Shown here one piece after another: positions 50,250 through 58,242 of a stretch of 64,000 bases of DNA. The notes beneath the pieces are model-generated. The model was not told where the DNA came from. It did not search any database and saw only the letters and a list, made by a program, of their open reading frames with translations. Location: NCBI GenBank assembly GCA_038233075.1, contig JBBSMQ010000002.1, positions 1 through 64,000 on the forward strand. The letters are read 5' to 3'. The stretch comes from Iamia sp038233075. Lineage in GTDB: Bacteria; Actinomycetota; Acidimicrobiia; Acidimicrobiales; Iamiaceae. The translations under genes were made by a program, and so were the position numbers. Each line of letters opens with the position of its first letter. Position 1 is the stretch's first letter.

Positions 50250-50474
50250 ATGCCCGGCAGTGACGACGAGGTCCGCGAGCCCGAGAACAGCACGGTCGAC
50301 GATTGGTTCGGCCAGGACGTCGCCCGGGACGAGGAGGTGGCCGAGAAGGCTGCCGCCGAGAACGAGACGGCTGAGCAGGCCGAGGCGCAGTTCGAGCGAG
50401 AGGCCGCGGGCAAGGAGACCCACGACCTCGGCTACCCCCGACCCGACGACGCCGAGGGCGGCGGACCCGCCTGA
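50250..50474 (+). CDS. Small acidic hydrophilic protein
   Basis: A 74-residue protein, strongly acidic (Glu/Asp/Ala/Gln-rich) with a W-F-G-Q-D-V-A-R-D-E-E-V-A-E-K helix near residue 18 and no membrane segment. ATG 50250 has a perfect AGGAGG. It is probably a stress-induced small protein given the promoter candidate just upstream. No family recognised. Confidence 0.65.
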   Translation: MPGSDDEVREPENSTVDDWFGQDVARDEEVAEKAAAENETAEQAEAQFEREAAGKETHDLGYPRPDDAEGGGPA

Positions 50475-50504
50475 CCGCTCCCGCAGCCTCGAGGCACTTG
50501 CCCC

Positions 50505-51185
50505 TCAGGCGGGCGACGAGACGGACAGGACCTGGCCGATGATGCTGCCGGGCACGTCGTCGGCAAGGGCGGCGGCGTCCTCGTAGACCTCGGCCGCGCC
50601 CGCCCCCACCAGCTCGCTTCCCCGCCAACCCCCGCTCAGCAGGCCGATGACCGCCACGCCGGCGGCTCGACCCGACTGGACGTCCCAGATGGTGTCGCCC
50701 ACGGCAACCGCCCGCTCGGGAGGGATCCCGGCCCGGTCCAGAGCGGTGGCGAAGATGTCAGGCGAGGGCTTGGGCTCCTCCACGTCGTCGGCGGAGGTGA
50801 CGTCGTCGAGCCATTCCTCGGCATCGAGCAGGCGACGAGCCGGCTCCAACGCCTCGGGCGGTGATGAGGTGGCGAGCACCGGGCGGGCCCCGGCCTCGCG
50901 GACGGCGCGCACCAGGTCGCGCCCGCCAGGGAGGAGGCGCAGATCCGAACCCAGGGCGTCGTACTCCTCCTTGTGGGCGTCGCCGGCACCCTCGACGTCT
51001 CGACCCACCAGCTCACGCACGAGGCGGTCCCCACCCATCCCGATCAGCGGGTGGATGCGGTGCATGGGCACCTCCTCGTCGAAGCGGCGCAGCGCACGCG
51101 CCCAGGCCAGGGTGTGCAGCCAGCTGCTGTCGATGAGGGTGCCGTCGACGTCGAGCAAGACGGCGACAGGGGCGGACTCAGGCAT
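50505..51185 (-). CDS. HAD-family phosphatase (phosphoglycolate-phosphatase-like)
   Basis: A 226-residue haloacid dehalogenase-type hydrolase. Motif I D-V-D-G-T-L (nucleophile Asp13, general acid Asp15), motif II A-T-S-S-P near residue 107, motif III Lys in E-P-K-P-S-P-D near 140, motif IV G-D-T-I-W-D near 165. The helical cap lies between motifs I and II. It dephosphorylates a small sugar phosphate; the exact substrate is unknown. ATG 51185. The region upstream holds an MgtC remnant on the same strand. Confidence 0.88.
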   Translation of the reverse strand: MPESAPVAVLLDVDGTLIDSSWLHTLAWARALRRFDEEVPMHRIHPLIGMGGDRLVRELVGRDVEGAGDAHKEEYDALGSDLRLLPGGRDLVRAVREAGARPVLATSSPPEALEPARRLLDAEEWLDDVTSADDVEEPKPSPDIFATALDRAGIPPERAVAVGDTIWDVQSGRAAGVAVIGLLSGGWRGSELVGAGAAEVYEDAAALADDVPGSIIGQVLSVSSPA

Positions 51186-51245
51186 CGCGACCTCCGGTGG
51201 TCTGGTTCCCGGCACTGCCACCCGGCGTCGGTCTGACACAACACT

Positions 51246-51460
51246 GGATCGACGAGCCACGGCCCAGTGCCGCGTCGAAGCCGGTCGTGGAGATGACCCC
51301 GAAGACCGCCGCTCCCAGTGCCACCGTGGTGTGGGTGCGGAGCCCGGCCGGGTGGTCGCGCACCTCCCTCTCGACGCCGATGAGGGCGCCCACCAGCATG
51401 GCCACCGCCATGCGCCCGAGCACATCCCATCCGAACAACCACACCACAGGTTCGGTGCTC
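51246..51460 (-). pseudogene. MgtC/SapB family membrane protein, N-terminal part only
   Basis: The frame reads L-G-R-M-A-V-A-M-L-V-G-A-L-I-G-V-E-R-E-V-R-D-H-P-A-G-L-R-T-H-T then V-A-L-G-A-A-V-F-G-V-I-S. This is the characteristic first two helices of MgtC (G-x-x-I-G-x-E-R-E...A-G-L-R-T). Homology ends after S-S-I-Q near 51246 and the frame stops at 51178. The remaining helices and the cytoplasmic domain are missing. MgtC proteins are linked to magnesium limitation and virulence. Confidence 0.65.
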
Positions 51461-51527
51461 CCCGCGGAGCGATGGGACAAGCGCTGGGGCCGCTGCGACC
51501 CGGGGCTCCGGCCGGGTGTCGCTGTCG

Positions 51528-51551
51528 GTTTGGCTTGCGTGCAACGGGCTA
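51528..51551 (+). promoter_or_regulatory. Possible SigB/F-type promoter upstream of the response regulator at 51669
   Basis: Plus-strand GTTT (51528-51531), 14-bp spacer, GGGCTA (51546-51551), 118 bp upstream of ATG 51669. The -10 is weaker than the others. GGGTAA also occurs directly before the ATG (51660-51665). Confidence 0.3.
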
Positions 51552-51668
51552 GGGCCCCGTTGCCACCCTGAGAGGACTCGACGTCGTGACCAGCCCGCCA
51601 TCGCCCGAGATCGGTCGCCGCTCGACCGATCCCCCACCGGGCGCGGGGCGCACACACAAGGGTAACCC

Positions 51669-52349
51669 ATGAGCCGGGACAACGGTCCGGGTCCGGTCCG
51701 GGTCATGGTCATCGACGACTACGACATCGTGGTGCAGGGCACCTCCGCCCTCCTTGCGCCGCACTCAGACCTGGTGCGCGTGGTGGGTCGGACCAGCGAC
51801 GGGACGCCCTTGGAGCAGACCGATGTGGCCCTGCTGGAGTGCTTCGCCATGATTGGCGGCGCCGAGCGGATCGGCGACGTGAGCCGGCACCCCCTGGTCG
51901 GGCGGGTAGCGGTCTACACCTGGGGCAACGACCCGGACCTGGTCGACGCCGCCTTCGACTTCGGGGCCGATGGCTACCTGAGCAAGGGGCTCAGGGGCGA
52001 GGCCCTGGCCCGCGCCCTCGTCGACATCGCCGCCGGCGAGCGGGTGGTGGCCACCCAGGAGCTGGGTCGGGGGGCCAGCCAGGCCGACGAGCGGCCCGAG
52101 GAGGGTCGCCGCTGGCCGGGACGGGACCACAGCCTCACCGAACGGGAGAGCGAGGTGCTGGCCCTCATCACCCAGGGTCGCTCCACGGCCGAGATCGCCG
52201 GGGCCCTCTACCTGAGCACCAACTCCATCAAGACCCACACTCGGAAGCTGTACCGGAAGCTGGATGTCGGCAGCCGTACGCAGGCGGCACTGTGGGGCAT
52301 CGACCACGGCTTCCGACCCGACCGCACGACCGGCGCCGACCTGGCGTGA
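51669..52349 (+). CDS. LuxR-type response regulator with Glu at the phosphorylation site
   Basis: A 226-residue protein: receiver domain (residues 8-125) and LuxR helix-turn-helix (S-L-T-E-R-E-S-E-V-L-A-L-I-T-Q-G-R-S-T-A-E-I at about 153-175). The acidic pair Asp16-Asp17, Thr84 and Lys106 are present. The position expected for the phosphoacceptor Asp reads Glu57 (A-L-L-E-C-F), so the domain may be locked in an active-like state or regulated in another way. It converges with the adjacent sigma-factor gene and resembles the regulator at 43.1 kb. Confidence 0.85.
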   Translation: MSRDNGPGPVRVMVIDDYDIVVQGTSALLAPHSDLVRVVGRTSDGTPLEQTDVALLECFAMIGGAERIGDVSRHPLVGRVAVYTWGNDPDLVDAAFDFGADGYLSKGLRGEALARALVDIAAGERVVATQELGRGASQADERPEEGRRWPGRDHSLTERESEVLALITQGRSTAEIAGALYLSTNSIKTHTRKLYRKLDVGSRTQAALWGIDHGFRPDRTTGADLA

Positions 52350-52409
52350 CCTGTCGTCGGGTGACCGGGGCCGCGACGACCCCGCGACCCTCAGCGTCGC
52401 AAGCTCGCT

Positions 52410-53255
52410 CTACCCGGCCAGGAGATGGGACCGCAGCCGATCGACGGCGCTGCGGATCCACCGCGACACCTGCATCTGGCTGACCCCGTACTGCTCCGCG
52501 ATCTCGGTCTGGGTCAGCTCCTCGAAGAAGTAGAGCGACAAGACCTCGCGGCTCCGCCGATCGAGGATGTGGACCGCCTCGCCGATGGCGGTGATGTCCT
52601 CGACCAGACCCAGGTTGCGGTCGGTCACCCCCACATCCGTCGGGGCGGTGCCCTCGCGGGGCGGGGCGTCAAGTGACGCGGTCCGCCGGGCCAGGGTGGC
52701 GGCGGTGACCTGGTGGAGCACCTCGACGTCGACGCCGATCTCGTCGGCGACCTCCTGGGGCCGGGGGGTGCGGCCCAGCCCCGCTTCCAGGCGGTCGGTC
52801 GCGTCGCGAGCGGGGACGGCGAGGTCCTGGAGCGAGCGGGGGATGCGGACGGCCCACCCCTGGTCCCGGTAGTGGCGCTTGAGGGCGCCGAGGATGGTCG
52901 GTGTGGCGAACCCGCAGAAGGGGATGCCACGCTCGCAGTCGAAGCGCTGGAGGGCCATGACCAGGGCCTCCATGGCGACCTGGCGCAGGTCCTCTAGGGG
53001 CACACCTTCGCGGTACAGACGCCGGGCCAGCGACGCGGCGTAGGCCCGGTACTCCTCCACCAGCGCGGCCAGGTCGTCGACGGCCTGGGTGCGTTGGTAG
53101 CGGACGTGGAGGGCCCAGACGTCGGCGTCAACGTCGTCGACCGACCCGCCGGCTCGGCCCGGCTTGGCGAGGGGGGCGGTGCGACGGGCGGTGTCGGCGT
53201 CGCGTTGATCGATGCGAGGGGCGGGCCGGTGGTGAGGTGCGACGGGTGCGGTCAT
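52410..53255 (-). CDS. RNA polymerase sigma factor, SigB/SigF/SigG family (second copy)
   Basis: A 281-residue group-3 sigma factor, paralogous to that at 35.2 kb. It shares the Y-R-E-G-V-P-L-E-D-L-R-Q-V-A-M-E-A-L region 2, R-F-D-C-E-R-G-I-P-F, the H-Y-R-D-Q-G-W-A-V-R-I-P-R region 3 and the E-E-L-T-Q-T-E-I-A-E-Q-Y-G-V-S-Q-M-Q-V-S-R-W region 4 helix-turn-helix. ATG 53255 is preferred over GTG 53276. A promoter GTTC-N14-GGGTAG ends 11 bp upstream, so autoregulation is plausible. No anti-sigma factor gene is adjacent. Confidence 0.88.
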   Translation of the reverse strand: MTAPVAPHHRPAPRIDQRDADTARRTAPLAKPGRAGGSVDDVDADVWALHVRYQRTQAVDDLAALVEEYRAYAASLARRLYREGVPLEDLRQVAMEALVMALQRFDCERGIPFCGFATPTILGALKRHYRDQGWAVRIPRSLQDLAVPARDATDRLEAGLGRTPRPQEVADEIGVDVEVLHQVTAATLARRTASLDAPPREGTAPTDVGVTDRNLGLVEDITAIGEAVHILDRRSREVLSLYFFEELTQTEIAEQYGVSQMQVSRWIRSAVDRLRSHLLAG

Positions 53256-53266
53256 CACCCCTGCCC

Positions 53267-53290
53267 CTACCCCCACACCTTTGGGTGAAC
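53267..53290 (-). promoter_or_regulatory. Putative SigB/F-type promoter of the second sigma factor
   Basis: Minus-strand GTTC (53287-53290), 14-bp spacer, GGGTAG (53267-53272). It is the candidate closest to the GGGTA(T/C) -10 core of characterised SigB/SigF promoters. Confidence 0.45.
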
Positions 53291-53301
53291 CCTCTCAGCC
53301 G

Positions 53302-55110
53302 TCACCCGCTCGGGTGACTGGTTCGCTCGGAGTACGGTCGGCGCTCAGTCCGCCACCCACAGCGCACAGCCACGCTCGTCGACCAGCTCGGACCACGGGG
53401 TCGGACCCCCGCCGCGACGCTCGGCTCCCTCCGGACCGACCACCGCCCGCCAGGCTCCGGCGGGACATCCACGTGGGTCGGCAGCAACGGGCCGTCCAGG
53501 GACCGCTGCTTGGCCTCGTACTTCTCGCTGTCGAGGTACTCCTCGAAGCCGGGCACGACGGGCGTGCGCTCGAAGTGCTCGTAGCCGGAGTAGATCCCGT
53601 AGCCGGGTGAGAGGGTGGCAGCCAGCACCAGGCGGCTCACGAACTTGGCCGGACCGCCCTCGGCCAGCTCGGCGGTGAGGATGTCGGGCGTGTTTACGAA
53701 GAAGTTGGGTCGGAAGTAGTCGCGCTCCTCGCCGTGGGCCAGCTCGGTGAGGTACTCGGTGAGCTCCCACGACGCCTGCTTCCAGGTGAAGTAGGTGTAG
53801 CTCTGGTTGAACCCGACCTTGGCCAGGGTCTGCATCATGGCCCGGTGGGTGAAGGCCTCGGCCAGGAACACGACCTCGGGGTGGTCGGCCCGCACGGTGC
53901 GGATCATCCACTCCCAGAACGGCAGCGGCTTGGTGTGGGGGTTGTCGACCCGGAAGACGATGATGCCGTGGTCGACCCAGAACAGCACCACGTCGCGGAG
54001 CGCCGCCCACAGGCCCCGCCAGTCCTCGCAGTCGAAGTTGACGTTGTAGATGTCGGTACTTCTTGGGCGGGTTCTCGGCGTACTTCAGGATCCCGTCCGG
54101 ACGCCGGTTGAACCACTCGGGGTGCTCGGTGAGCCAGGGGTGGTCGGCCGAGCACTGGATGGTGAAGTCCAGGGCGATGTCGATGTCGTGGCGACCGGCC
54201 TCGGCCACCATGCGGTCGAAGGCGGTCATGTCGCCCAGATCCGGGTGCAGGGCGGTGTGACCGCCCTCGGCGCCGCCGACGGCCCAGGGGCTGCCGGGGT
54301 CGTTGGACCCGGCCACGGTGACGTTGCTGCGACCCTTGCGGTTGGTGACCCCGATGGGATGGACGGGCGGGAGGTACACCACGTCGAAGCCGAGGTCGGC
54401 CAGGGCGGGGAGCTGGGCGCAGATCCCCTCGAAGCCACCCCACGAGCGCGGGAACATCTCGTACCAGGCGCCGAAGGAGCCCCGTTCCGGGTCGACGTCG
54501 ACCTCGAGGGCCGGTGCCAGCCGGGCGACCCGGGACCGGTCCGGGTGGCGATCGGCGGCCGTCACCGCGTTCGGGGCGAGGGCGGCCTCGACCCGGTCGC
54601 GCGCCGGGGCCGAGCCGTCGTCGACGGCGGACGCCGCCGTGCGCAGGAGCCCGGCGTCGGGCCGGGTTCCAGCGGCGGTGGCCCGGTCGGCGGCGGCGCC
54701 GAGCAGGAGCACGCCCTCGGAGAGCTCCCCCGCCAGGTCGGCCTGGCCGGCGGCGGCCTTGCGCTCGACCTCGACCCGCAGGACGCGAGATCGTCAGCCC
54801 ACGCCTCGATGGTCCACTCCCACCGGCCGGGTCGGTCCACGGGGAACGAGCCCTCCCACCGCACCCCCTTCACCTCGGCGTCGATGGGGTGGAGTGGTGC
54901 CTCGGACCACGTGGGCGACCCGGGGCCCCGCCAGCAGACGACGGCGCGCAGCACCTCGTGGCCGTCGCGGAAGATGTCGGCCCCGATCTCCACCCGGCGG
55001 CCCACGGACTGCTTCGCGGGGTAGCGGCCACAGTCGACGAGGGGCGCAGGGTGCTCGATCTGGATCCGCGGGAGGTCGGTGGTGTTCGCTGGCGCCGGCA
55101 CGTCGTCCAC
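53302..55110 (-). pseudogene. glgE: Maltosyltransferase GlgE (alpha-1,4-glucan:maltose-1-P), two frameshifts and shortened C-terminus
   Basis: Reading from GTG 55110: the GlgE N-terminal domain (I-Q-I-E-H-P...P-A-K-Q-S-V-G-R-R-V-E-I-G-A-D-I-F-R-D-G-H), a frame change near 54785, then the GH13 core (G-S-F-G-A-W-Y-E-M-F-P-R-S-W; V-V-Y-L-P-P-V-H-P-I-G; D-F-T-I-Q-C-S-A-D-H-P-W). A second change near 54055 behaves as a two-base loss. The third segment has F-R-V-D-N-P-H-T-K-P (nucleophile Asp) and V-F-L-A-E-A-F-T (acid/base Glu). The family-typical C-terminal beta domain (about 80-100 residues) is missing after S-E-K-Y-E-A-K-Q. The enzyme would extend alpha-glucan from maltose-1-phosphate. It is divergent from malQ. 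Confidence 0.8.
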
Positions 55111-55176
55111 CGTGCCGCTTTACCCAGGAGATGACCACCTATGCAGACACACCGCCGCACCCTGATCGCGCCGTGA

Positions 55177-56453
55177 CCGGGTCGCAGGAGGCCTCGGGCC
55201 GGGCCCACGCTGGGTCTGCGGGCTTCGCCGGGGCCCGCAGACCCCGCGTGGGTGCTGGCGCATGTGACATCTGTCCCGGGAGGGCGCCTGGGCGACGGTG
55301 CCCGCCGGTTCGTCGACTGGCTGGCACGCCGGCATCTCCTGGTGGCAGATCCTGCCGCTTGGTCCGCCTGATGAGAACGGGTCCCCGTACCGCTCGGCGT
55401 CGGCCTTCGCCGGGTGGCCCGGCTTCCTGGAGCGGCCCGAGGCGCCGGTGTCGCTCGACGAGGAGCAGGGCTTCCGGGCCCGGGCCCCGGACTGGATCGC
55501 GGCGTGGGAGGCGCGGGCCGGCGGCCGGGAGGCGGTGCGGGACCAGGTGCGCTTCGACCGCGAGTGGAGCGCCCTGCGAGCCCACGCCGCGGACCGGGGG
55601 GTCCGCCTCATCGGCGATGTGCCCATCTACGTGGCCGACGGCAGCGTGGACCACCTGTCCCACCCGGAGCTGTTCCGCGACGGGGTGGTGGCGGGCGTGC
55701 CGCCCGATGCCTTCAGTGCCACCGGGCCGCGCTGGGGCAACCCGATCTACGACTGGTCGGCCCTGCGACGGCGTCGGTATCGGTGGTGGGTGGCGCGCCT
55801 GGCCCGCACCTTCGAGCTGGTCGACCTCACCCGCATCGACCACTTCCGCGGCTTCGTGGCCTACTGGGAGGTGCCGGCGACCAGCCCCACCGCGGTCGAG
55901 GGCCGGTGGGTGCGGACCCGGCCGGGCCGTCTTCGATGCTGGCGCCGCCGTGTTGGGGCCCCTCCCCGTGATCGCCGAGGACCTGGGCGTGATCACCCCA
56001 CCGGTGGAGCGCCTCCGCGACGACCTGGGCTTCCCCGGCATGGTCGTGCTCCAGTTCGGCTTCGACGCCCCGGCCGGCGGGCCACCGTCGCCCCATCACC
56101 CGGCAGCCCACCACCGCCATCAGGTCTGCTACTCGGGCACCCACGACAACGACACCGCCCGCGGGTGGTGGGAGGCGGCGCCGCACGCGGTGCGGGCCGG
56201 GGTCCGCGACGCCGCGGTCGCCGCGGGCGTAGAGGAACCCGAACCGTGGTGGACCCTCGTCCGTCTGGCCCTCTCGTCCCCGGCGGAGCTGGCGGTGGTG
56301 CCGCTCCAGGACGTCCTCGGGCGCGGCTCGGAGGCCCGCATGAACCTCCCGGGCCAGGCCACGGGCAACTGGCGCTGGCAGGCCGAGGCCGACCAGCTCA
56401 CCCCGGCAGTGGCCGCTCGCCTGCGGGCCACGGTGGAGGCGTCGGGCCGATGA
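55177..56453 (+). pseudogene. malQ: 4-alpha-glucanotransferase (amylomaltase) MalQ, two frameshifts
   Basis: The GH77 pattern starts in one frame (V-T-S-V-P-G-G-R-L-G-D-G-A-R-R-F-V-D-W-L). It moves near 55321 to a second (W-W-Q-I-L-P-L-G-P-P; D-V-P-I-Y-V-A; G-P-R-W-G-N-P-I-Y-D-W; R-I-D-H-F-R-G-F with the nucleophile Asp) and near 55920 to a third (P-V-I-A-E-D-L-G with acid/base Glu; S-G-T-H-D-N-D-T; stop at 56453). All catalytic residues are preserved. It transfers glucan segments between maltodextrins and works with GlgE-type glycogen metabolism. The exact start is unclear, and the 5' end lies within about 70 bp of the divergent glgE start. Confidence 0.8.
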
Positions 56454-56535
56454 CCCCCAACCTCGTCGGCAAGCGTGCCGATGACCCCAACTTCGTACGG
56501 AAGTGTGCCGGTGGGGGCCAGACGCGTACGAAGTT
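56447..56535 (+). repeat. Two direct and one inverted copy of a ~30 bp motif after malQ
   Basis: Unit A (56447-56477) overlaps the malQ stop codon and unit B (56478-56507) follows directly. Both have the form CCGATGACCCC(C)AAC-T-CGT...G. Within B, AACTTCGTACG (56489-56499) is perfectly inverted at 56525-56535 (CGTACGAAGTT). The structure could fold as a hairpin with a 25-base loop. Function unknown; terminator or dispersed palindromic element are possibilities. Confidence 0.6.
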
Positions 56536-56610
56536 CGCCGGTTCGGCGTCACCTGCACACCGGCTCGACGTCGGCGCGTGGTTCCGTTCCCGCTCCCTAG
56601 GCTCGGCGCC

Positions 56611-56790
56611 ATGACCACCAGCTTCAAGGTCGAGACCGAGCCGGGTGACCTCAGCCCCCCGTTGGTCAGTGAGGAGGCGGCTCACGACTGGGCCGCGGTG
56701 AACCGACGGGGCGAGGCCTACCGCATCCACGAGAGCGAGGACGGCGAGGCCGTCGGCGAGCCCCAGGACTTCGATCCCCGTCCCACCTGA
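56611..56790 (+). CDS. Small hypothetical protein
   Basis: A 59-residue hydrophilic protein (F-K-V-E-T-E-P-G-D-L-S-P-P...V-N-R-R-G-E-A-Y-R-I-H-E). ATG 56611 has no clear ribosome-binding site, but TAGGCT stands 7 bp upstream (56598-56603) and could be a -10 of a leaderless transcript. The composition differs from the shadow frames around it. No family recognised. The 56791-57001 stretch after it holds nothing I can support. Confidence 0.5.
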   Translation: MTTSFKVETEPGDLSPPLVSEEAAHDWAAVNRRGEAYRIHESEDGEAVGEPQDFDPRPT

Positions 56791-57001
56791 CCGCAGGTGA
56801 GCGGGACGGGTCCCGCCCGCGGTGGTCGGGTTCTGTCAGCGGCGCCGTCCGATCGCAGTGCTGCGCTCGGCCCGCTCGGTTGGTCGGGCACCCGAGACGA
56901 CGGCGGTCCTTGAGGACCTGCGGCGGACGGGACCGGGTCGCGCCGGAGGCTTCTCCTCGGCTGCGCCGAGGTGTGGGCCCGTTCTTGCTGGGTCGCCACC
57001 C

Positions 57002-57433
57002 CTATCGGCTCGCCTCCTCAGCCGACGCCGTGCTCGGCAGGTGGACCAGGCCGGCGTCGGTGGGACCGAAGCCGCAGGCGTCGAGGTAGAACGGCGCCAG
57101 CTCCGGGCCGAAGTCGACGTGGAGCCACTCACACCCGGCGGCCCGCGCCTCAGCCGCGGCGCGCCCCACGAGTGCGGAGCCGATGCCACGGTGCTGGTGG
57201 GTGCCCCGGGTCTTGGTGTCGAGGAGGAAGGCGTGGTCTCCCCCGTCCCAGGCCACGTTCACGAACCCGACGAGGGCTCCGTCGACGGCGCGGGCGGTGA
57301 CCCAGCCCAGGCTCTGCGGGCGGATGCGGTCCCACCACCCGGCCTCGGCCTGCCCACCATGGGAGAGCACCAGATCGACCACCTCGACATCGGCCAGCGG
57401 GCCTCGCCAGGCGTAGGACACCTCATCGACCAT
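57002..57433 (-). CDS. GNAT family N-acetyltransferase
   Basis: A 143-residue acetyltransferase. The acetyl-CoA pyrophosphate loop is visible as T-H-Q-H-R-G-I-G-S-A-L (Q/R-x-x-G-x-G/A type) near residue 82, preceded by the G-F-V-N-V-A-W-D-G strand and followed by C-E-W-L-H-V-D-F and F-Y-L-D-A-C-G-F-G. The substrate is unknown. ATG 57433 chosen; GTG 57445 possible. Confidence 0.82.
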   Translation of the reverse strand: MVDEVSYAWRGPLADVEVVDLVLSHGGQAEAGWWDRIRPQSLGWVTARAVDGALVGFVNVAWDGGDHAFLLDTKTRGTHQHRGIGSALVGRAAAEARAAGCEWLHVDFGPELAPFYLDACGFGPTDAGLVHLPSTASAEEASR

Positions 57434-57482
57434 GGCCGTCAGCACGTCACTGACCGGCCGGGGTCCGGGGTGCGGTCAGACC

Positions 57483-57914
57483 TCACGCGATCACCCGGAC
57501 CGTCACGCCCCGTCGATCGGCTGCCGCGCGCAGGGGGGCGTTGTCATCGACGGCGGCCAGACAGATGTCGGCCCCGAGGTGGTCGGCCGCCGCGAGGGCT
57601 TCGAGGGACAGCAGGTTGAGGCGGATGCCGGCCGCGAGGCGCTCGGCCATCGGCCACGCCAATGCCCGCAGGGAGATCAGGTCGATCTCCTCGGGCAGCG
57701 TGACGACCGCTCTGGTCGCCGCCTCGGCCACCTGATCGTCGACCCCACCGAGGGCCCGCGACAGAGCGCCGACGACCCGGGGATCGGCGACGGCTCGACA
57801 GAGTCGGTGGTACCAGAGGCCCGTCGTCGCCACCGCTGCGCCTGTCGGGCGCAGGTCGTGAGGTTCGTCGTCGAGCAGGAGCCGGAGCAGCAGGTGGTCA
57901 TCGACGACGAGCAC
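57483..57914 (-). CDS. PIN-domain toxin (VapC-like)
   Basis: A 143-residue protein: V-V-D-D-H-L-L-L-R-L-L-L at the N-terminus, E-E-I-D-L near residue 76, and L-A-A-A-D-H-L-G-A-D-I-C-L-A-A-V-D-D-N near residues 108-125. This gives the acidic residues expected of a PIN ribonuclease, though it is divergent. It starts at GTG 57914, six bp after the stop of an AbrB-type antitoxin gene, giving a standard antitoxin-first operon. Target RNA unknown. Confidence 0.65.
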   Translation of the reverse strand: MLVVDDHLLLRLLLDDEPHDLRPTGAAVATTGLWYHRLCRAVADPRVVGALSRALGGVDDQVAEAATRAVVTLPEEIDLISLRALAWPMAERLAAGIRLNLLSLEALAAADHLGADICLAAVDDNAPLRAAADRRGVTVRVIA

Positions 57915-57920
57915 GCCGCG

Positions 57921-58163
57921 TCAGCGCAGCTCGGGCTCGTCGTCTGCGACCTCGGACGCGAGGGCCTCGGACCCGCCGGCCCGCTCGATGGCATCGCCGA
58001 GCATGGCGCGCAGGCCCCGCTGCCCACCGGGGACGATCAGCAGCGCGTCGCCCAGGTCGGCCACGTCGACGGCCCCTCCGCCACCCAGCCCCCAGCGTCG
58101 GCGGGCCTCGGCCGGCAGCGCCATCTGTCCTCGTTCCGACACGCGGTAGCTGCTGATGTCCAC
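57921..58163 (-). CDS. AbrB/SpoVT-type antitoxin
   Basis: An 80-residue protein whose first 45 residues (Y-R-V-S-E-R-G-Q-M-A-L-P-A-E-A-R-R-R-W-G-L...V-D-V-A-D-L-G-D-A-L-L-I-V-P) are a swapped-hairpin AbrB DNA-binding domain. The rest is a short acidic tail that would bind the toxin. GTG 58163 is chosen (TTG 58178 possible). It is the first gene of a two-gene toxin-antitoxin operon and divergent from the kinase gene. Confidence 0.8.
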   Translation of the reverse strand: MDISSYRVSERGQMALPAEARRRWGLGGGGAVDVADLGDALLIVPGGQRGLRAMLGDAIERAGGSEALASEVADDEPELR

Positions 58164-58242
58164 CCGTGCACCATACAAGGCCAGTGGTCAGATCTACAAG
58201 GTCACCTTGCTCGATCGGAGGCCTGCCGGGCAAGATGACCCC

